A stretch of 64,000 bases of DNA from Anas platyrhynchos (taxonomy: Eukaryota > Chordata > Aves > Anseriformes > Anatidae): the NCBI RefSeq assembly GCF_047663525.1, contig NC_092602.1, positions 5,587,501 to 5,651,500 of the forward strand, given 5' to 3'. Below, one piece after another: positions 19,801-30,660 of the stretch. The position numbers and the translations under genes were made by a program. A model generated the notes under the pieces. It was not told where the DNA came from. It made no database searches and was given only the letters and a program-made list of their open reading frames with translations. Numbering within the stretch: position 1 is the first letter of the stretch; each line of letters begins with the position of its first letter.

Positions 19801-22800
19801 AACCTTTCCCTCCCCTGGGTCTCCCTGCCTCTCTGGGGTCCCCTTCCCTCAGTGGCATCCCCGTTGCCTCCGGGGTCCCTGTCCCTTCTGGGCTCCCCAT
19901 CCCTCCTGGGTGTCCCTGTCCCTCCTGGGTGTCCCCATCCCTCCCAGGTGTCCCTGTCCCTCCCCGATGTCCCCGTCCCCGGGCTCCCCACACCTTGGCG
20001 AGCAGCAGGAGTGTGCGGCCGGTGCGCGGGTCGGCGTGCTGCTCCCGCAGGCCGAAGAGTTTGGGGGTGAGCACAGCGGGGGCGAAGAAGCGGAGGAAGA
20101 GGAAGCCGCTGATGGAGAAGTAGCGCACCTCCTGCTGGGGCAGGGGGACAGAGCTCGGGGCTCGGCCACCTCCTGGCACTTTGTGGCCCCCCCCTGGCCC
20201 CGCCGTGGCCCCCACCTCGTGCTGCTCCGAGGGGAACTGCTCCTCCACCCGCCTGCGGAGCTGCTTGAAGGCCGCCCTCATGAGCGGGGGACACTTGTCC
20301 ACCGAGCCCACGATGGCATCGACCGTGTCCCCCAGGTAGCCCTGCAGCAGCCCCAGGCTGCTCTCCCGCACCTGCGCCTCCGACAGGGACCCCTTGAAGG
20401 AAATCCTCCTGCGGGGACACCGCCGGCTCGCCACCGGGATGCCCGCTGCAGGGGGTGGTCCCCATCCTACAGGGGGACACCGGGACGGGGATGTGTCCCC
20501 ACACTCGCCTGCCGCGGCTCAGCTCCATCTTGCAGGGGTCCAGCTCCACGTACTTCTTCTCCTCGAAGACGCGGTTCACCACGGGCTTCAGGACCTCGTG
20601 CAGGTAGGGCAGCCCCACCACCTGGTGGGACACGAGCCACCCTCCTTGTCCCCGAGCTGTCCCTGGCGCCGTGCCATGTGTCCCCATGTCCCCCTCCCTT
20701 GCTCACCTTCATGAACATCTCCACGGACTTGGAGGCCAGCGAGTTGGAGCGGAACAGGGTGTTGGGGTCCGCTGGGAGGCAGCAGGACATTCCCGTGTCC
20801 TCCTTGGTGGCCCCGCTCTGCCTCCCAAAGGGGGGTTTTGGGGAGGGGGCAGCCAGCCCCCCAGCACTTACTGGTCCTGGCCAGCTCGCGGGCGATGAGG
20901 TAGTCCAGGAAGGGCACGGCCAGCCCCTGCGCCAGGAAGATCTTCACCAGCTTGGTGGCCACGTCCTGCCGGCTCTCCCCCGAGCTCACCTCCTCCAGGA
21001 TGGCCAGGGCTGTGCCGGCTGGGGGCTGCGGGGAGGGCAGGGTGGGCAGGGGGCTGCCACAAGGCTTGGGGGGGGGACAAGGGTGGCACCCACCTGGCCC
21101 GGGCAGCAGATGGGCTCGGCGAGGAGCTGGATGAGGGGCTGGTAGCAGTGTGGGGGCAGCACCTGCTCCTCCACCAGCCGCACCGCCAGCCGCAGGGACC
21201 CCAGGCGCCCCCTGCAACGACACCACGAAGGGAGAGGCTGGGACGGATCCTGACACGCCCCCCCCGCCCCCCCCCCCCGGCACCCTCATGCCTCTCGTGC
21301 TCACCCCGGCTCCTCGGCGCTGCTGGCGAAGGGCAAGAGCTGGAACCAGCCCTTGGTGGCACCCGGGGTGCCCACGGGGAGCTCGACCTGGGTTTTTGGG
21401 AGGAAAGCTGAGCCAAAGGGCGGGGGGGGCGCACACCGTGGCACCGGTGCCCCCCGCGCCCCCCGAGGCCCTCACCCGTCCCAGGAAGTCGTTCTTGCCC
21501 ACCATGTCCCAGTCCCACACCTCCACGCTCAGCACGGCGTCCCCCAGCTCGCCCTCGGCCAGCTCGAACTCCAGCACCTCGTCCCAGCGCGGGAAGCGGG
21601 TTTTCTTAATCACCTGTGGGGACAGGGCCGGTGGAAGCAGGGGACGAGGTCCCCATGGGACCCCCCAGCCTTTGGGGACATCCCCCCCGGTGTCACCACC
21701 CAGACTCACGGCCGTCTCCTGCGTGTGCCCGCAGCACGACACCCGGGCGAAGGGGTCCGAGGTGCCCGAGGGGTCCCGGGGCGCCAGGTCCCTGCGGGAG
21801 GGTGGGGGTGTGGTGAGGTGGCACGATGGCACCGGGGGGGGTTCTGGCACCCTGTCCCTGGGTGAGGGGGGGGCAGGTGGCCCAGCGGGGGACGCTGCTG
21901 TCCCTCCTGGCTGTCCCCGTGGCCATCTCGTTGCCTTGGTAGCCGCTTTGGTAGCCATGGCAGCGGGATGCTGCTCCTGCCTCTGCCAGCTGCCTGCGGG
22001 CGCACGGGCACGCACAGGCACACGTGTGCACACGCGTGTGAACACACACACACACGTGTGAAAAAACACACACACACGTGTGCACACGCACACTGCCACC
22101 CCAAAACCAGCAGCCCCCTCCCAGCCCACCCTAACGCCACCCACAGCCTTCGGGGTGTGCCTCAGTTTCCCCCCAGCTTACAGCCAGCGGGGACAGACGC
22201 GGTGCGTCCCCTGGTGTGTCCCACGGGATGTGCCACCACCATCCTCACCACGTTCACGGCTCCGCTGACCCCCACCAGCCCAAAATGAGACCCCGGTGTG
22301 GGTGCAGCCCCCCCCCTCAGCACCCCTGGGTGCCGCTACCTGGCCCTGATGAGGTGACAGCGCAGCACCCGCGGGTGGCCCTGCTCAGGCACCTGCACCT
22401 CCAGCTGGATCTCGCCCTGCACCTCCTCGTCGGGGTCCACGGGCGCCAGGCTGAGCCAGCCGTCGATGCCTGCCGAGGGGGACAGGGTGGGCACCAGCAG
22501 CATGGGGATGACCCCTTTGGGCCCCCCCCAAAAAATCCCCGAAACCCCCTGGCTCACCCCGCGGCTCAGCCGAGATCTGCTGGTGGCTGAGCGACACCTT
22601 GCCGATCACATCGTCGTGCCTGCGGGGGGGACACCGATGGGGACAGCCACCCTCGGGTGGCAGAGCCTCAATGCCACCCCCTGGACCCCCCCCACGACCC
22701 CGTTACCCCCCCTACCCGATGGTGTCTTCGTCCAGCACGTAGATGGCGAGGCTGCGGAAGCCGCGGGGCAGGCGCAGGGTGTACTCCTCACCCCAAAAAG

Positions 22801-23907
22801 GGTTCAGGCTCTTCCACACCGTGGCCGTCCTGTGGGCGCGGGACCCCCGTGGGCACATGGAGGGGAAGGAGGGGGTGCGCCCACCCCCCCACAAAGTCCC
22901 CGTGTCCCCTCTCCGAGCGGGGCACGCTCCCCTACCTGGCCACCACCTCGTTGTCCACCTTGACCACGCAGTAGGGATCGCTGGAGCCGGAGCTGGGGGT
23001 GGGAAAGGGGACGGGGGTCAGCACCCCAGGGTGCTGCTGGGGGGGGGCTCCTCAGCCGGACCCCACAGCTGGCACCCTCCACGGGGTCGGCACTGTGAGC
23101 TTGGGGACCCCGGGGCCACCCCGAGCCGCTTGTCCCCACGTCCCCAGGTGTCGGTGCCTGGTGGTGGCACCCAGCCCTGAGTTTCTGTAGCAACCTGGGC
23201 TCGGGGCTGGGGCGGTGTCAGGGTGACACGGTGACACGGTGACACGGTGACACCCGCTTTCCCCTGGCCCAGGGCCCTCCCGGCCTTAACCCTTTTCCAG
23301 CGGGGCGGAAAAGCAGCCCCCGTGCCCCAGGACCAGGGGACGAGGGACGGATCCTGCCTCTTCCTCCCCGGTGGGTGCCCCACACCCTCCCGGCTGGGTG
23401 CTGGGGTGTGGGGCAATGCCAGGGCCCCCCCAATTCCCGAGCCCCCCTCTCCCGAGCCCCCCACCCCGGGGCAATGCTCAGCCAGGAGCCGGACCCCAAA
23501 GGAGGTGCCCCCAGCCCCAAAGACAGGACGGTCCCGGTGGGGACCCCCTGGCTGCATGCCCTGAGATCGGGGCACCCCAAAAGGTCCCTGGGGGGGCTGC
23601 GCACCCCAAGAGCGCTGCCCCAGCCCTGGGGGAACGCCCCGAGCCCCCCTTGCTGGGGGGGGGCAGCAAAAGGGGTGGGGGGCTGAGCCTTCAGCAGACC
23701 CCCCCATGAGGGAAACGGATCCCTGGCAGCAAAGGGGGGCGAGCGGGGAGCCCCAAAACCGGGGGGAGAGCAGAGCCCACCCCATTCCATGTCCCCCATG
23801 GGGTGAGGGGGCAGAGACCCCCCTCCCCCCGGCAGCACTCACACGTCCTTGGCGGGCAGATCCTTCCCCTCCAGCACCCGGCAGCGCAGCGAGGTGCTCT
23901 TGGCCAT
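16854..23907 (-). CDS. RASAL1: RASAL1, RAS protein activator like 1 (complete coding region)
   Basis: Calcium-responsive Ras GTPase-activating protein that switches off Ras at the plasma membrane. Exons: 23907-23843, 22992-22936, 22829-22716, 22619-22558, 22469-22340, 21791-21710, 21613-21476, 21387-21305, 21211-21094, 21025-20872, 20771-20707, 20621-20509, 20408-20216, 20131-19994, 19521-19383, 19179-19001, 18920-18774, 17912-17777, 17688-17568, 17483-17419, 17002-16854; total 2448 nt, 815 residues (human about 805). Domains: C2A about 1-105, C2B about 125-240 (DPYC, DPF, WDWDMVGKNDF), RasGAP about 290-530 with arginine finger R342 in TLFRSNSLAS and the FLRFFAP motif (R472), PH about 565-670 (GFLHVRE, FKKRYFWLS), then a Btk-type zinc motif (H686, C697, C698, C708). 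Intron 12 has a GC donor (CAG|GCGAGT at 20508-20507). Intron 9 is 68 bp. Exon 20 is the least certain. The C-terminal tail carries a DT repeat. Confidence 0.95.
16872..16912. repeat. RASAL1: GTCCGT hexanucleotide repeat inside RASAL1 last exon
   Basis: Five copies of GTCCGT on the plus strand read on the minus strand as GACACG, encoding alternating Asp-Thr near the RASAL1 C terminus. Coding-frame hexamers of this kind can change copy number without shifting the frame. Confidence 0.85.
18080..18625. repeat. CCCCAGTGACCCCAGTA minisatellite in RASAL1 intron 17
   Basis: About 15 degenerate units of roughly 35-40 bp, core ATACCCCAGTGACCCCAGTA followed by variable CAACTGGAG or TATAGCTGG segments, lie in the intron between exons 17 and 18. 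The unit is less GC-rich than its surroundings. Confidence 0.9.
19735..19985. repeat. TCCCTGTCCCTCCTGGG(G/T)TGTCCC minisatellite in RASAL1 intron 14
   Basis: Roughly ten degenerate units of 24-30 bp, built on GTCCCTGTCCCTCC and CTGGGTGTCCC, lie between RASAL1 exons 14 and 15. No exon was found inside. Confidence 0.7.
22010..22095. repeat. CA/TG and CACACGTGTG repeat in RASAL1 intron 5
   Basis: Alternating CACACACGTGTG words, including several palindromic ACACGTGT sites, lie between RASAL1 exons 5 and 6. It is a short segment with Z-DNA potential. Confidence 0.7.
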
Positions 23908-23977
23908 GCTGGCATGGCACCTAGGGGTCCATGGGGGGGGGCTGCAAGGTTTAGGGGGGGGGCAGCAAGGCCCTGCT

Positions 23978-24039
23978 TCCTCCTCCTCCTCCTCCTCCTC
24001 CTCCTCCTCCTCCTCCTCCTCCTCCTCCTCCTCCTCCTC
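23978..24039. repeat. TCC trinucleotide repeat upstream of the RASAL1 start codon
   Basis: About 20 perfect TCC units on the plus strand (GGA on the RASAL1 sense strand) lie about 70 bp upstream of the RASAL1 ATG (complement of 23905-23907). It is probably in the RASAL1 5' UTR or core promoter; the surrounding sequence is CpG-rich. Confidence 0.92.
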
Positions 24040-24519
24040 GCTGCGTCCTTCCTCGGTTTGTTCCGGAGCGAGCAGGAGGCAGCGAGCCGGAGCGCGCGGG
24101 CGAGCTCGGGTGGGCTGGCCCCGTGCCCACGGACACGGCGGCACAGCCTGGGGAGGGGGTGGGGGGGGCTCACCGGGGACCCCCCCCTCTCCCCACACCC
24201 ACCCACCCGTGTCACCCGCATGGCCAAAGCCATCCTAAGCCCCCCACCCCGCTCTGCTAGCAGCGGGGAAACTGAGGCACGTCCCCTGTTCCCGGTGACC
24301 CCCACACGGACCTTTCAGGTGCCCCCCCCCTTCAGGGGGGTAATTTCGGTCCTGTCACAGCTGGGAGCCGTCAGGGACTGTCCCCAGGTTTTTGGGGGGC
24401 TGTCCCTGTATGTGGTGGGTGTCCCCCCCCCGCCCCGTGTCCCCGGGCAGCAGCTGGGTGTGGGGGGGTGGTCCCTGGGGGGCACCGGGGGGGCTGCGTG
24501 CCATGCCCAGGAGTCAGGG

Positions 24520-25530
24520 GGGGTCACTTTGTGGGTGCTGTGACCCCTGGGTGGCACTGCCAGGGGGGTGTCACTTTGTGGGTGTTGTGTTCCTGGTGTG
24601 CCACTACCAGGGGGTGTCACCTTGTCACTTTGTGGGTGCTGTGTCCCCAGGGTGGCACTGCTGGGGGGTGTCACTTTGTGGGTGCTGTGTCCCTGAGGTG
24701 CCACTACTGGGGGGTGTCACTTTGTGTGGGGGTGGCACTGCCAGGGGGTGTCACTTTGTCACTTTGTGGGTGCTATGTCCCTGGGGTGGCACTGCCAGGG
24801 AGTGTCCCCATATGGACACTGTCACCTTGTGACATTGTGGGTGCTGTGTCCCCAGGGTGTCAGTACGAGGGGGTGTCACTTTGTGGGTGGGTGTCCCCGC
24901 CAGGGGGTGTCCCCATATGGACAGTGTCACCTTGTCGTTTTGTGGGTGCTGTGTCCCTGAGGTGCCACTATTGGGGGGTGTCACTTTTTGGGGGGGTGGC
25001 ACTGCCAGGGGGTGTCCCCATATGGACAGTGTCACCTTGTTGCTTTGTGGGTGCTGTGTTCCTGGGGTGCCACTACCAGGGGGTGTCACTTTCTGGGTGC
25101 TGTGTTCCTGGGGTGCCACTACCAGGGTGTCACTTTGTCACTTTGTGGGTGCTATGCCCCCAGGGTGGCACTGCCAGGGGGTGTCCCCATATGGACAGTG
25201 TCACCTTGTCACTTTCTGGGTGCTGTGTCCCAGGGGTGTCACTTTCTGGGTACTGTATACCTGGGGTGCCACTATGGGGGTGTCACCTTGTCACTTTGTG
25301 GGTGCTGTGTCCCTGAGGTGCCACTGTTGGGGGGTGTCACTTTGTGGGGGGGTGGCACTGCCAGGGGGTGTCCCCATATGGACAGTGTCACCTTGTCACT
25401 TTCTGGGTGCTGTGTCCCAGGGGTGTCACTTTCTGGGTACTGTATACCTGGGGTGCCACTATGGGGGTGTCACCTTGTCACTTTGTGGGTGCTGTGTCCC
25501 CGGGGTGCCACTACCAGGGGCTGTCCCCTT
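24520..25530. repeat. GTGTCACTTTGTGGGTGCTGTGTCCC tandem array with a 187-bp higher-order unit
   Basis: About 1 kb of related units with core GTGTCACTTTGTGGGTGCTGTG, CCACTACCAGGGG and CCCCATATGGACAGTGTCACC. A block of about 150 bp beginning at 25164 recurs identically from 25351, an offset of 187 bp. CATATG occurs five times (24809, 24914, 25019, 25188, 25375). No stop codons interrupt several frames, but only because the units share that property. Confidence 0.92.
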
Positions 25531-25679
25531 GTCACACGCTGTGCCCCGGGGCTCCACCACCCTTGGCCGCCTCTTCCTGGCCCTGTCCCGGTGCCAGCAG
25601 CCGGGGCCGTGTTTAGCTTGGCGCTGTCCCGGGGCCGTGTTTACCGTCAGACCCGTTCCGGGAGGGAGGAAGGGCCGGC

Positions 25680-25975
25680 CCCGACCCCATCCCAACCCCA
25701 TCCCCGACCCCATCCCCGTCGCCCCCCCCCTCAGCGCAGGCCTCGGGGCCCGGCCTCCAGCCGCGGCCCTGCCCCGCAGCCCCCGCCCCGCACGGGGCGG
25801 TCCGGGCCCTCCTCCAGCAGCCGGGCGGAGGGAGGAGGAGGCCGGCCGGGGGCTGCCAGCGGCCCGCTTCTCTCCGTAGAGGCCGGGGAGGCCGCGCCCG
25901 AGCCCGGTTGGGGCCTGCGGGGCCTCCCCGGGGCGGGCGCCGCCGCTATGAAGCCGAGCGCAGGTGAGGGCAGGG
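25680..25975 (+). promoter_or_regulatory. WSB2: CpG island at the WSB2 start
   Basis: CpG-dense sequence leads into the WSB2 start codon at 25948, preceded by CCGCCGCT. There is no TATA box. This is inferred to be the WSB2 promoter and short 5' UTR. Confidence 0.6.
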
Positions 25976-28900
25976 CCGGGCAGGGGGCTGGGGGCTCCCG
26001 GGGGATGGAGCCCGGAGCCTGGAGCTCGGGGGAGGGCTGAGGGTGAAGGGAGGGGAACAGGGAGCCGGGAACCGGGTTGTGACGGTGCTGGTGCTGTCCC
26101 CGTTGCCCAGAGGAGCCCGTGCTGCTGGCCGAGCTGAAGCCGGGGCGGCCGCAGCAGTCGGACTGGAAGTCGAGCTGCGAGACGTGGAGCGTGGCCTTCT
26201 CCCCTGACGGCGCCTGGTTCGCCTGGTCGCAGGGCCACTGCCTGGTCAAGCTGATCCCCTGGCCGCTGGAGGAGGCCGAGCTGTGAGTAACGGGGCTCTG
26301 GGGGTAACAACACCACTGGTGGAGGCGAGGCCGCGGTGCCAGCCCGCTCTGCTCCCCCTTTTCTCTTCTCCCCACAGCTGCAGAGCCTCGGAGCGCAAAG
26401 GCCACGGCAAGGCGGAGGCGCGGAGCCGAGGGGGAGCCAAGGAGAAGACGCTGGAGTGCGGCCAGATCGTCTGGGGCCTGGCCTTCAGCGCCTGGCCGGC
26501 GGCGGGGGGCCCCGACGCTGCCGCGGGGTTGTCCTGCCTGGTGCTGGCCACGGGGCTCAACGACGGGCAGATCAAAGTCTGGGAGGTGCAGACAGGTGAG
26601 CGGTGCTTTATGGCACCAGGGATGTGGCAGCAACGAGTTCAGGCTGCTCTCTTTGCTCTTTCTGCTCCCCGGCTCCGTCCTTCCCTAAATATTTCCCGAG
26701 GGTGAGCGGGAGCTGCTGCCTGCTCCTGCACGGGACAGGCGCTGACAGGGCTGATATGGCTGCTCCCCGCAGGACACCTTCTCTTCAGCCTCCTGGGGCA
26801 CCAGGACGTCGTCAGGGACCTGAGCTTCGCTCCCAATGGAAGCCTCATCCTGGTGTCGGCGTCGCGGGACAGGACTTTGCGTGTCTGGGACCTCAGCAAA
26901 GATGGTAGGAGCAAGAGGGGGTGCCCCCAGTGCTAGGTCAGCCCTTCCCCAGGCTGTGCTTTGCTGTGGGCGAGGAGAGGGCAGGAGCACACCTTGGAAG
27001 GGGAGATGGTGGGAGGGGATCTGTGGGGACGGTGTTTGAGGCAGAAACGGGGGGGTTCTGGGACAGAGCAGAGCCATCCCCTCCCAGATGGGACCTGGGG
27101 ACTGCAGGAAGGTGTTGCAGATAGAGAGTTTGGGATGGGCACAGGGAAATTCCCCCACCCCAAATGCGTTTTCCTCCTTAGGACTGGGGCTGAGACAGCA
27201 GGCGGGGCAGTGCCTGTCCCCGGTGACTCAGCTGTGTCTCTGATGACTCCCGTGTCTGTTGTCCCCAGGGCGGCAGGTCCAGGTGCTGACGGGCCACATG
27301 CAGTGGGTTTATTGCTGCTCCATCTCTCCTGACTGCAGCATGCTCTGCTCGGCGGCCGGAGAGAAGTCGGTGAGTCCCCCAGGGTGGGTGGGAGCCGGTC
27401 CCACGGAGCGCCACGCTCCCTCTGCCCCCTTTACGTGAGAAGTCCCCGTGTGGGAAGGGGCAGGTGAGAGCCAGCCTCGTTCCTTGGACTTCCCAGCACC
27501 AACGTGCCCCCCCCGTGCTGGGTGAGGATCCGGGGTGGGCACAGGAATGTTGTTGACCACCGAGGCGTTGGGGTGTGGTGGGGAGAGGTGACTGGGAAGG
27601 TATTTGGGTGCTTTCTGTGATCACAGCTGCTTCAGCCACCCTTGCTGGCTTCGTCTCCTCTGCTGGGCTCTCTGTGCTGTCCTGGGTCTGTGTGACAGTG
27701 CGGGGAGCCTCAGCCTCATCCCCCCCGTGCCCCGCAGGCGCTGCTGTGGAGCATGCGGTCCTACACGCTCATCCGGAGGCTGGAGGGGCACCAGAGCAGC
27801 GTGGTGTCCTGTGACTTCTCACCGGACTCAGCGCTCCTCGTCACCGCCTCCTACGACACCTGCGTCATCATGTGGGACCCCTACACGGGGGAGCAGCTGA
27901 GGACGCTGCGGTACGGAGCTGGGGGGGTGAGGGGGGCCACAGGAACGGGGTAGAGAGGTGTCAGGGGGGGTTTGGTGGGGCTGAACAAGGCCTGGGGCTC
28001 GGGCTGAGCGTGTTTTTCCCCCCGCAGCCACGTCCCCCTGCACTCGGCGCTGGATTACAGCAGCGACGTCCACACCAGCTCCCTGCGGTCGGTCTGCTTC
28101 TCCCCAGAGGGCCTCTACCTGGCCACGGTGGCGGACGACAGGTGAGTTAATACCCCTCCTCGGGGTCTTTCCGGAGGGAAGGAGGGTCCTAAGAGGACGT
28201 TTCGGAAGTTCAGGGCGTCCCAGCAGGGTGCAGACATTGCATGGCAAAGACACCAACGCATTCAGAGCCCTGATTGTGCGAGGAGTTGGCAAGGTCAAGG
28301 CGCTGTCACCTCCCTGAGCAATGAACCAGGGCCTGTGTCCCCTCGCAGTGCTCCTCAGTACTGTCACCTGCTCTGTCCCCATCTGGCTCAGCTCTGCAGG
28401 GCACAATGCTCCTGCCCTGGGAGGCTCTGAGTCCATGGGATGAAGCCCCGCTCCTAACTTGTGTGCGTTCAGGTGGCCCCGGAGGCTTCGTTTCAGCTGC
28501 AGGCACTGCCTGACGTTGTGTCACCTCCCTTTCTCCTTAGGCTCCTGAGGATCTGGGCGCTGGAGCTGCGATCCCCGGTGGCGTTTGCTCCCATGACCAA
28601 TGGGCTGTGCTGCATGTACTTTCCCCACGGTGGCTTCATTGCCACAGGGTGCGTATATCTGCTGCGGGGAGCTCCAGGAGAAACCAGCCTGAGGGTGCAG
28701 GCTGGTTTTCCAGTTTGGGGAGTGAATGTGATGTTTGCTCGGGATATTTGGGGGTAACTCTCTCTCTGCACCATGCTGGGGTGATGGATGCTCGCTCAGG
28801 GCCTCTTTGGGTCTCGTTGCAGGACCAGAGATGGCCATGTCCAGTTCTGGACGGCTCCAAGAGTCCTCTCATCGCTCAAGCACTTGTGCCGCAAAGCCCT

Positions 28901-28985
28901 GCGCACCTTCCTGACGACGTACCAGGTCCTTGCACTCCCCATTCCCAGGAAGCTGAAGGAGTTCCTCACCTACCGGACCTTCTGA
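25948..28985 (+). CDS. WSB2: WSB2, WD repeat and SOCS box-containing protein 2 (complete)
   Basis: Substrate-recognition subunit of an Elongin BC-Cullin5 ubiquitin ligase. Coding exons: 25948-25963, 26111-26282, 26378-26595, 26773-26904, 27269-27369, 27738-27910, 28028-28141, 28541-28648, 28823-28985; total 1197 nt, 398 residues (human about 404). The N terminus reads MKPSAEEPVLLAELKPGRP, followed by WD-type blades with recognisable ends (KVWEVQTG, RVWDLSKDGR, IMWDPYTGEQ, RIWALELR, QFWTAPR). The C-terminal SOCS box (about 359-398) has a BC-box-like LKHLCRKALR and LPIPRKLKEFL, ending TYRTF. All introns are GT-AG with agreeing phases. Exon 3 has a basic segment (RKGHGKAEARSRGGAKEKT) that differs from human. 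RFC5 is convergent downstream, as in human. Confidence 0.97.
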
Positions 28986-29138
28986 GGGACCAGAGGCACG
29001 CAGGCGAGAGCCCCCTGCCTCGCGGCGGGGCCGGCCTGGCTCACAGAGCACCGCTGGTTTGTCGTGCTGGTTGGTGAGCCGTGGGGCGGAAGGATTGTTA
29101 CTCCCCTTGTTTTGGGGCTGTCTGTGAACGTGGAGATA

Positions 29139-29196
29139 TTTTTTTTTTTTTTTTTGGTGTAATAATACTAGAACCCAGCAAAAAAAAAAAAAAAAA
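29139..29196 (+). other. T17 / A17 inverted repeat in the WSB2 3' UTR
   Basis: Seventeen T (29139-29155) are followed by 24 bp and then 17 A (29180-29196), about 155-210 nt after the WSB2 stop codon. In WSB2 RNA this could fold as a 17-bp U-A stem with a 24-nt loop. Confidence 0.8.
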
Positions 29197-29532
29197 GCAT
29201 GCAGAGGGCATGGGGCACAGTACGACGTTGGGGACAGCTCTGGTGACCCCACAGGGGACGCGAGTCCCCCTGTCCCCCTGCTATCTGCAGGCTTTGGGTC
29301 AGGTGCTTTTGCTTCCAAGTGCAATGTTGTGGGTTGAGGATTAGCAGCTGCGGGCCGAGCAGAGTGTTTGGCGGTGCGAAGCGGGGGCCACAACCAGCCC
29401 CCCCACCGGCCCCGACGGGCCCAGCCCGTACTTCAGCTGCCGGAGGGCCACGGGCTCTGCTGTTCCCGTGGTCTGGGCACGAGCTGGACGAACCTGAGCC
29501 GGTCTCTGCGGGCTGGGTGACAGCGCTGACGG

Positions 29533-29538
29533 AATAAA
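29533..29538 (+). terminator. WSB2: WSB2 polyadenylation signal AATAAA
   Basis: A canonical AATAAA 548 nt after the WSB2 stop codon, followed by a GT-rich stretch (GGTGGTTG). It is the first canonical signal downstream of the stop codon. Confidence 0.75.
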
Positions 29539-30660
29539 AGGTGGTTGATTCCTCACTTCTTCCCTCGTGGCTTGTAGAGGTGAACTGGGGCTGCCAGGCG
29601 GGGGCCCAGGGAGCAGCCCCTCCTGCTGCTGCAGCTCTGGGTAAGGCAGAGCTGTTCGCTCGGCTCTGGAGAGGAGCAGATGGTCAGTGGTGGGTGCCGG
29701 GGAGGATGAGTCCTCGTGGTTAGCTGTGAAAGCAGAACGTGGCTTCGCCTAGCCCCCTGCTTTCGCTCCTCGGTTGCTTTTTCCGCCCCCACGCCAGCCC
29801 CTAGGACTTGGCGCTCGAACAGCTCACCCGCAGCGTGCGCCTGGTGTGCAGCCTTGCCGTGCACGCAGCAGGCTCGTGGACGCCTCTCGCTCCAGCTGAG
29901 CTGGTGGCTGCAGGGACAGCACGTGCTTGGTGCCCCCCTGCATGCTAGGGGACAGCGCAGGAGCCCTGGGCTGACCCCAGCTGGTGGAGGAGAAGACGGG
30001 GAACATCTCCTCCAAGCAGTTCCCTGCAATGTTTTCCTTTGCAAGCAGCTAAACCCCGAAAGCTGTCGTTTCCCAAAGACTTCCAGGAAAATATATGACC
30101 TACAAACTGCCAGGGCACTATTTCTCAGCCCGTGAGCAGCTGGGGCAGCTCATCCCTGCACGGAGGGCCCCAGGAGTGCTGCAGGCAGGTGCCAGCAGCC
30201 CGTGTGGGTGCACCACGGCTGCTACATGGGCCGGCGGCAGCACAGTTAAGCTCTGCTGAGCTCCCCAAGGTCGGCAGGGTTGTGCTTTGAGCTCTTCCCC
30301 TCGGCCAAAGAACATCAGAGCTGTGCTGCTGAAGGCTACAGGCACCAAAGCCCTGGAGAAGCCGGAGCTGCCACAGGGGCCTTTGCAATGGGACGCAGGC
30401 AGGGGGTAAGGCTCGATCACCTCCCTTCAGCCGTGGCTGTAGGGGAGAAAAAAGCAAACAACCACACAACCTGCTTGGCTTTAGAGATGTTTGCATTTCC
30501 CGGTGAAGCGTATAAAAACAGCCTGCTCTGGCACGCCCCAGGTGGGGGCCCAGGGCGTGCAAAGAGGAACCACGAAGCCGCGCGGAGCTGCCTCCGGGTG
30601 CCTCGGCTTTCTGCTCAGGACACCCTGCAGGCCAGGACGCTCGCAGCCACCCCGCCAGGC

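Larger units (their letters stand above)
23908..25947. other. Divergent RASAL1-WSB2 intergenic region
   Basis: The 2.0-kb gap between the start codons of two diverging genes. It holds the RASAL1 leader with the TCC repeat, a large tandem array (24520-25530), and the WSB2 CpG island. No conserved exon was recognised. Confidence 0.7.
28986..30660. other. Convergent WSB2-RFC5 3' region
   Basis: WSB2 3' UTR to about 29560, then unique sequence up to the RFC5 stop codon (complement of 30661-30663). I see no AATAAA or ATTAAA on the minus strand between 29540 and 30660, so the RFC5 cleavage site cannot be placed and may lie inside the WSB2 UTR. Confidence 0.6.

Noticed and set aside
24809-25380. 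CCATATGG copies as SRF (CArG) sites
   Set aside because: A CArG box needs six A/T bases between CC and GG; here there are four. At best these are CATATG E-box-like words.
24392-26040. Long cysteine-rich open frames (CGCCVPEVPLLGGVT-type repeats)
   Set aside because: They come from the 24520-25530 tandem array, whose units lack stops in several frames on both strands. There is no start context, splice structure or family match.
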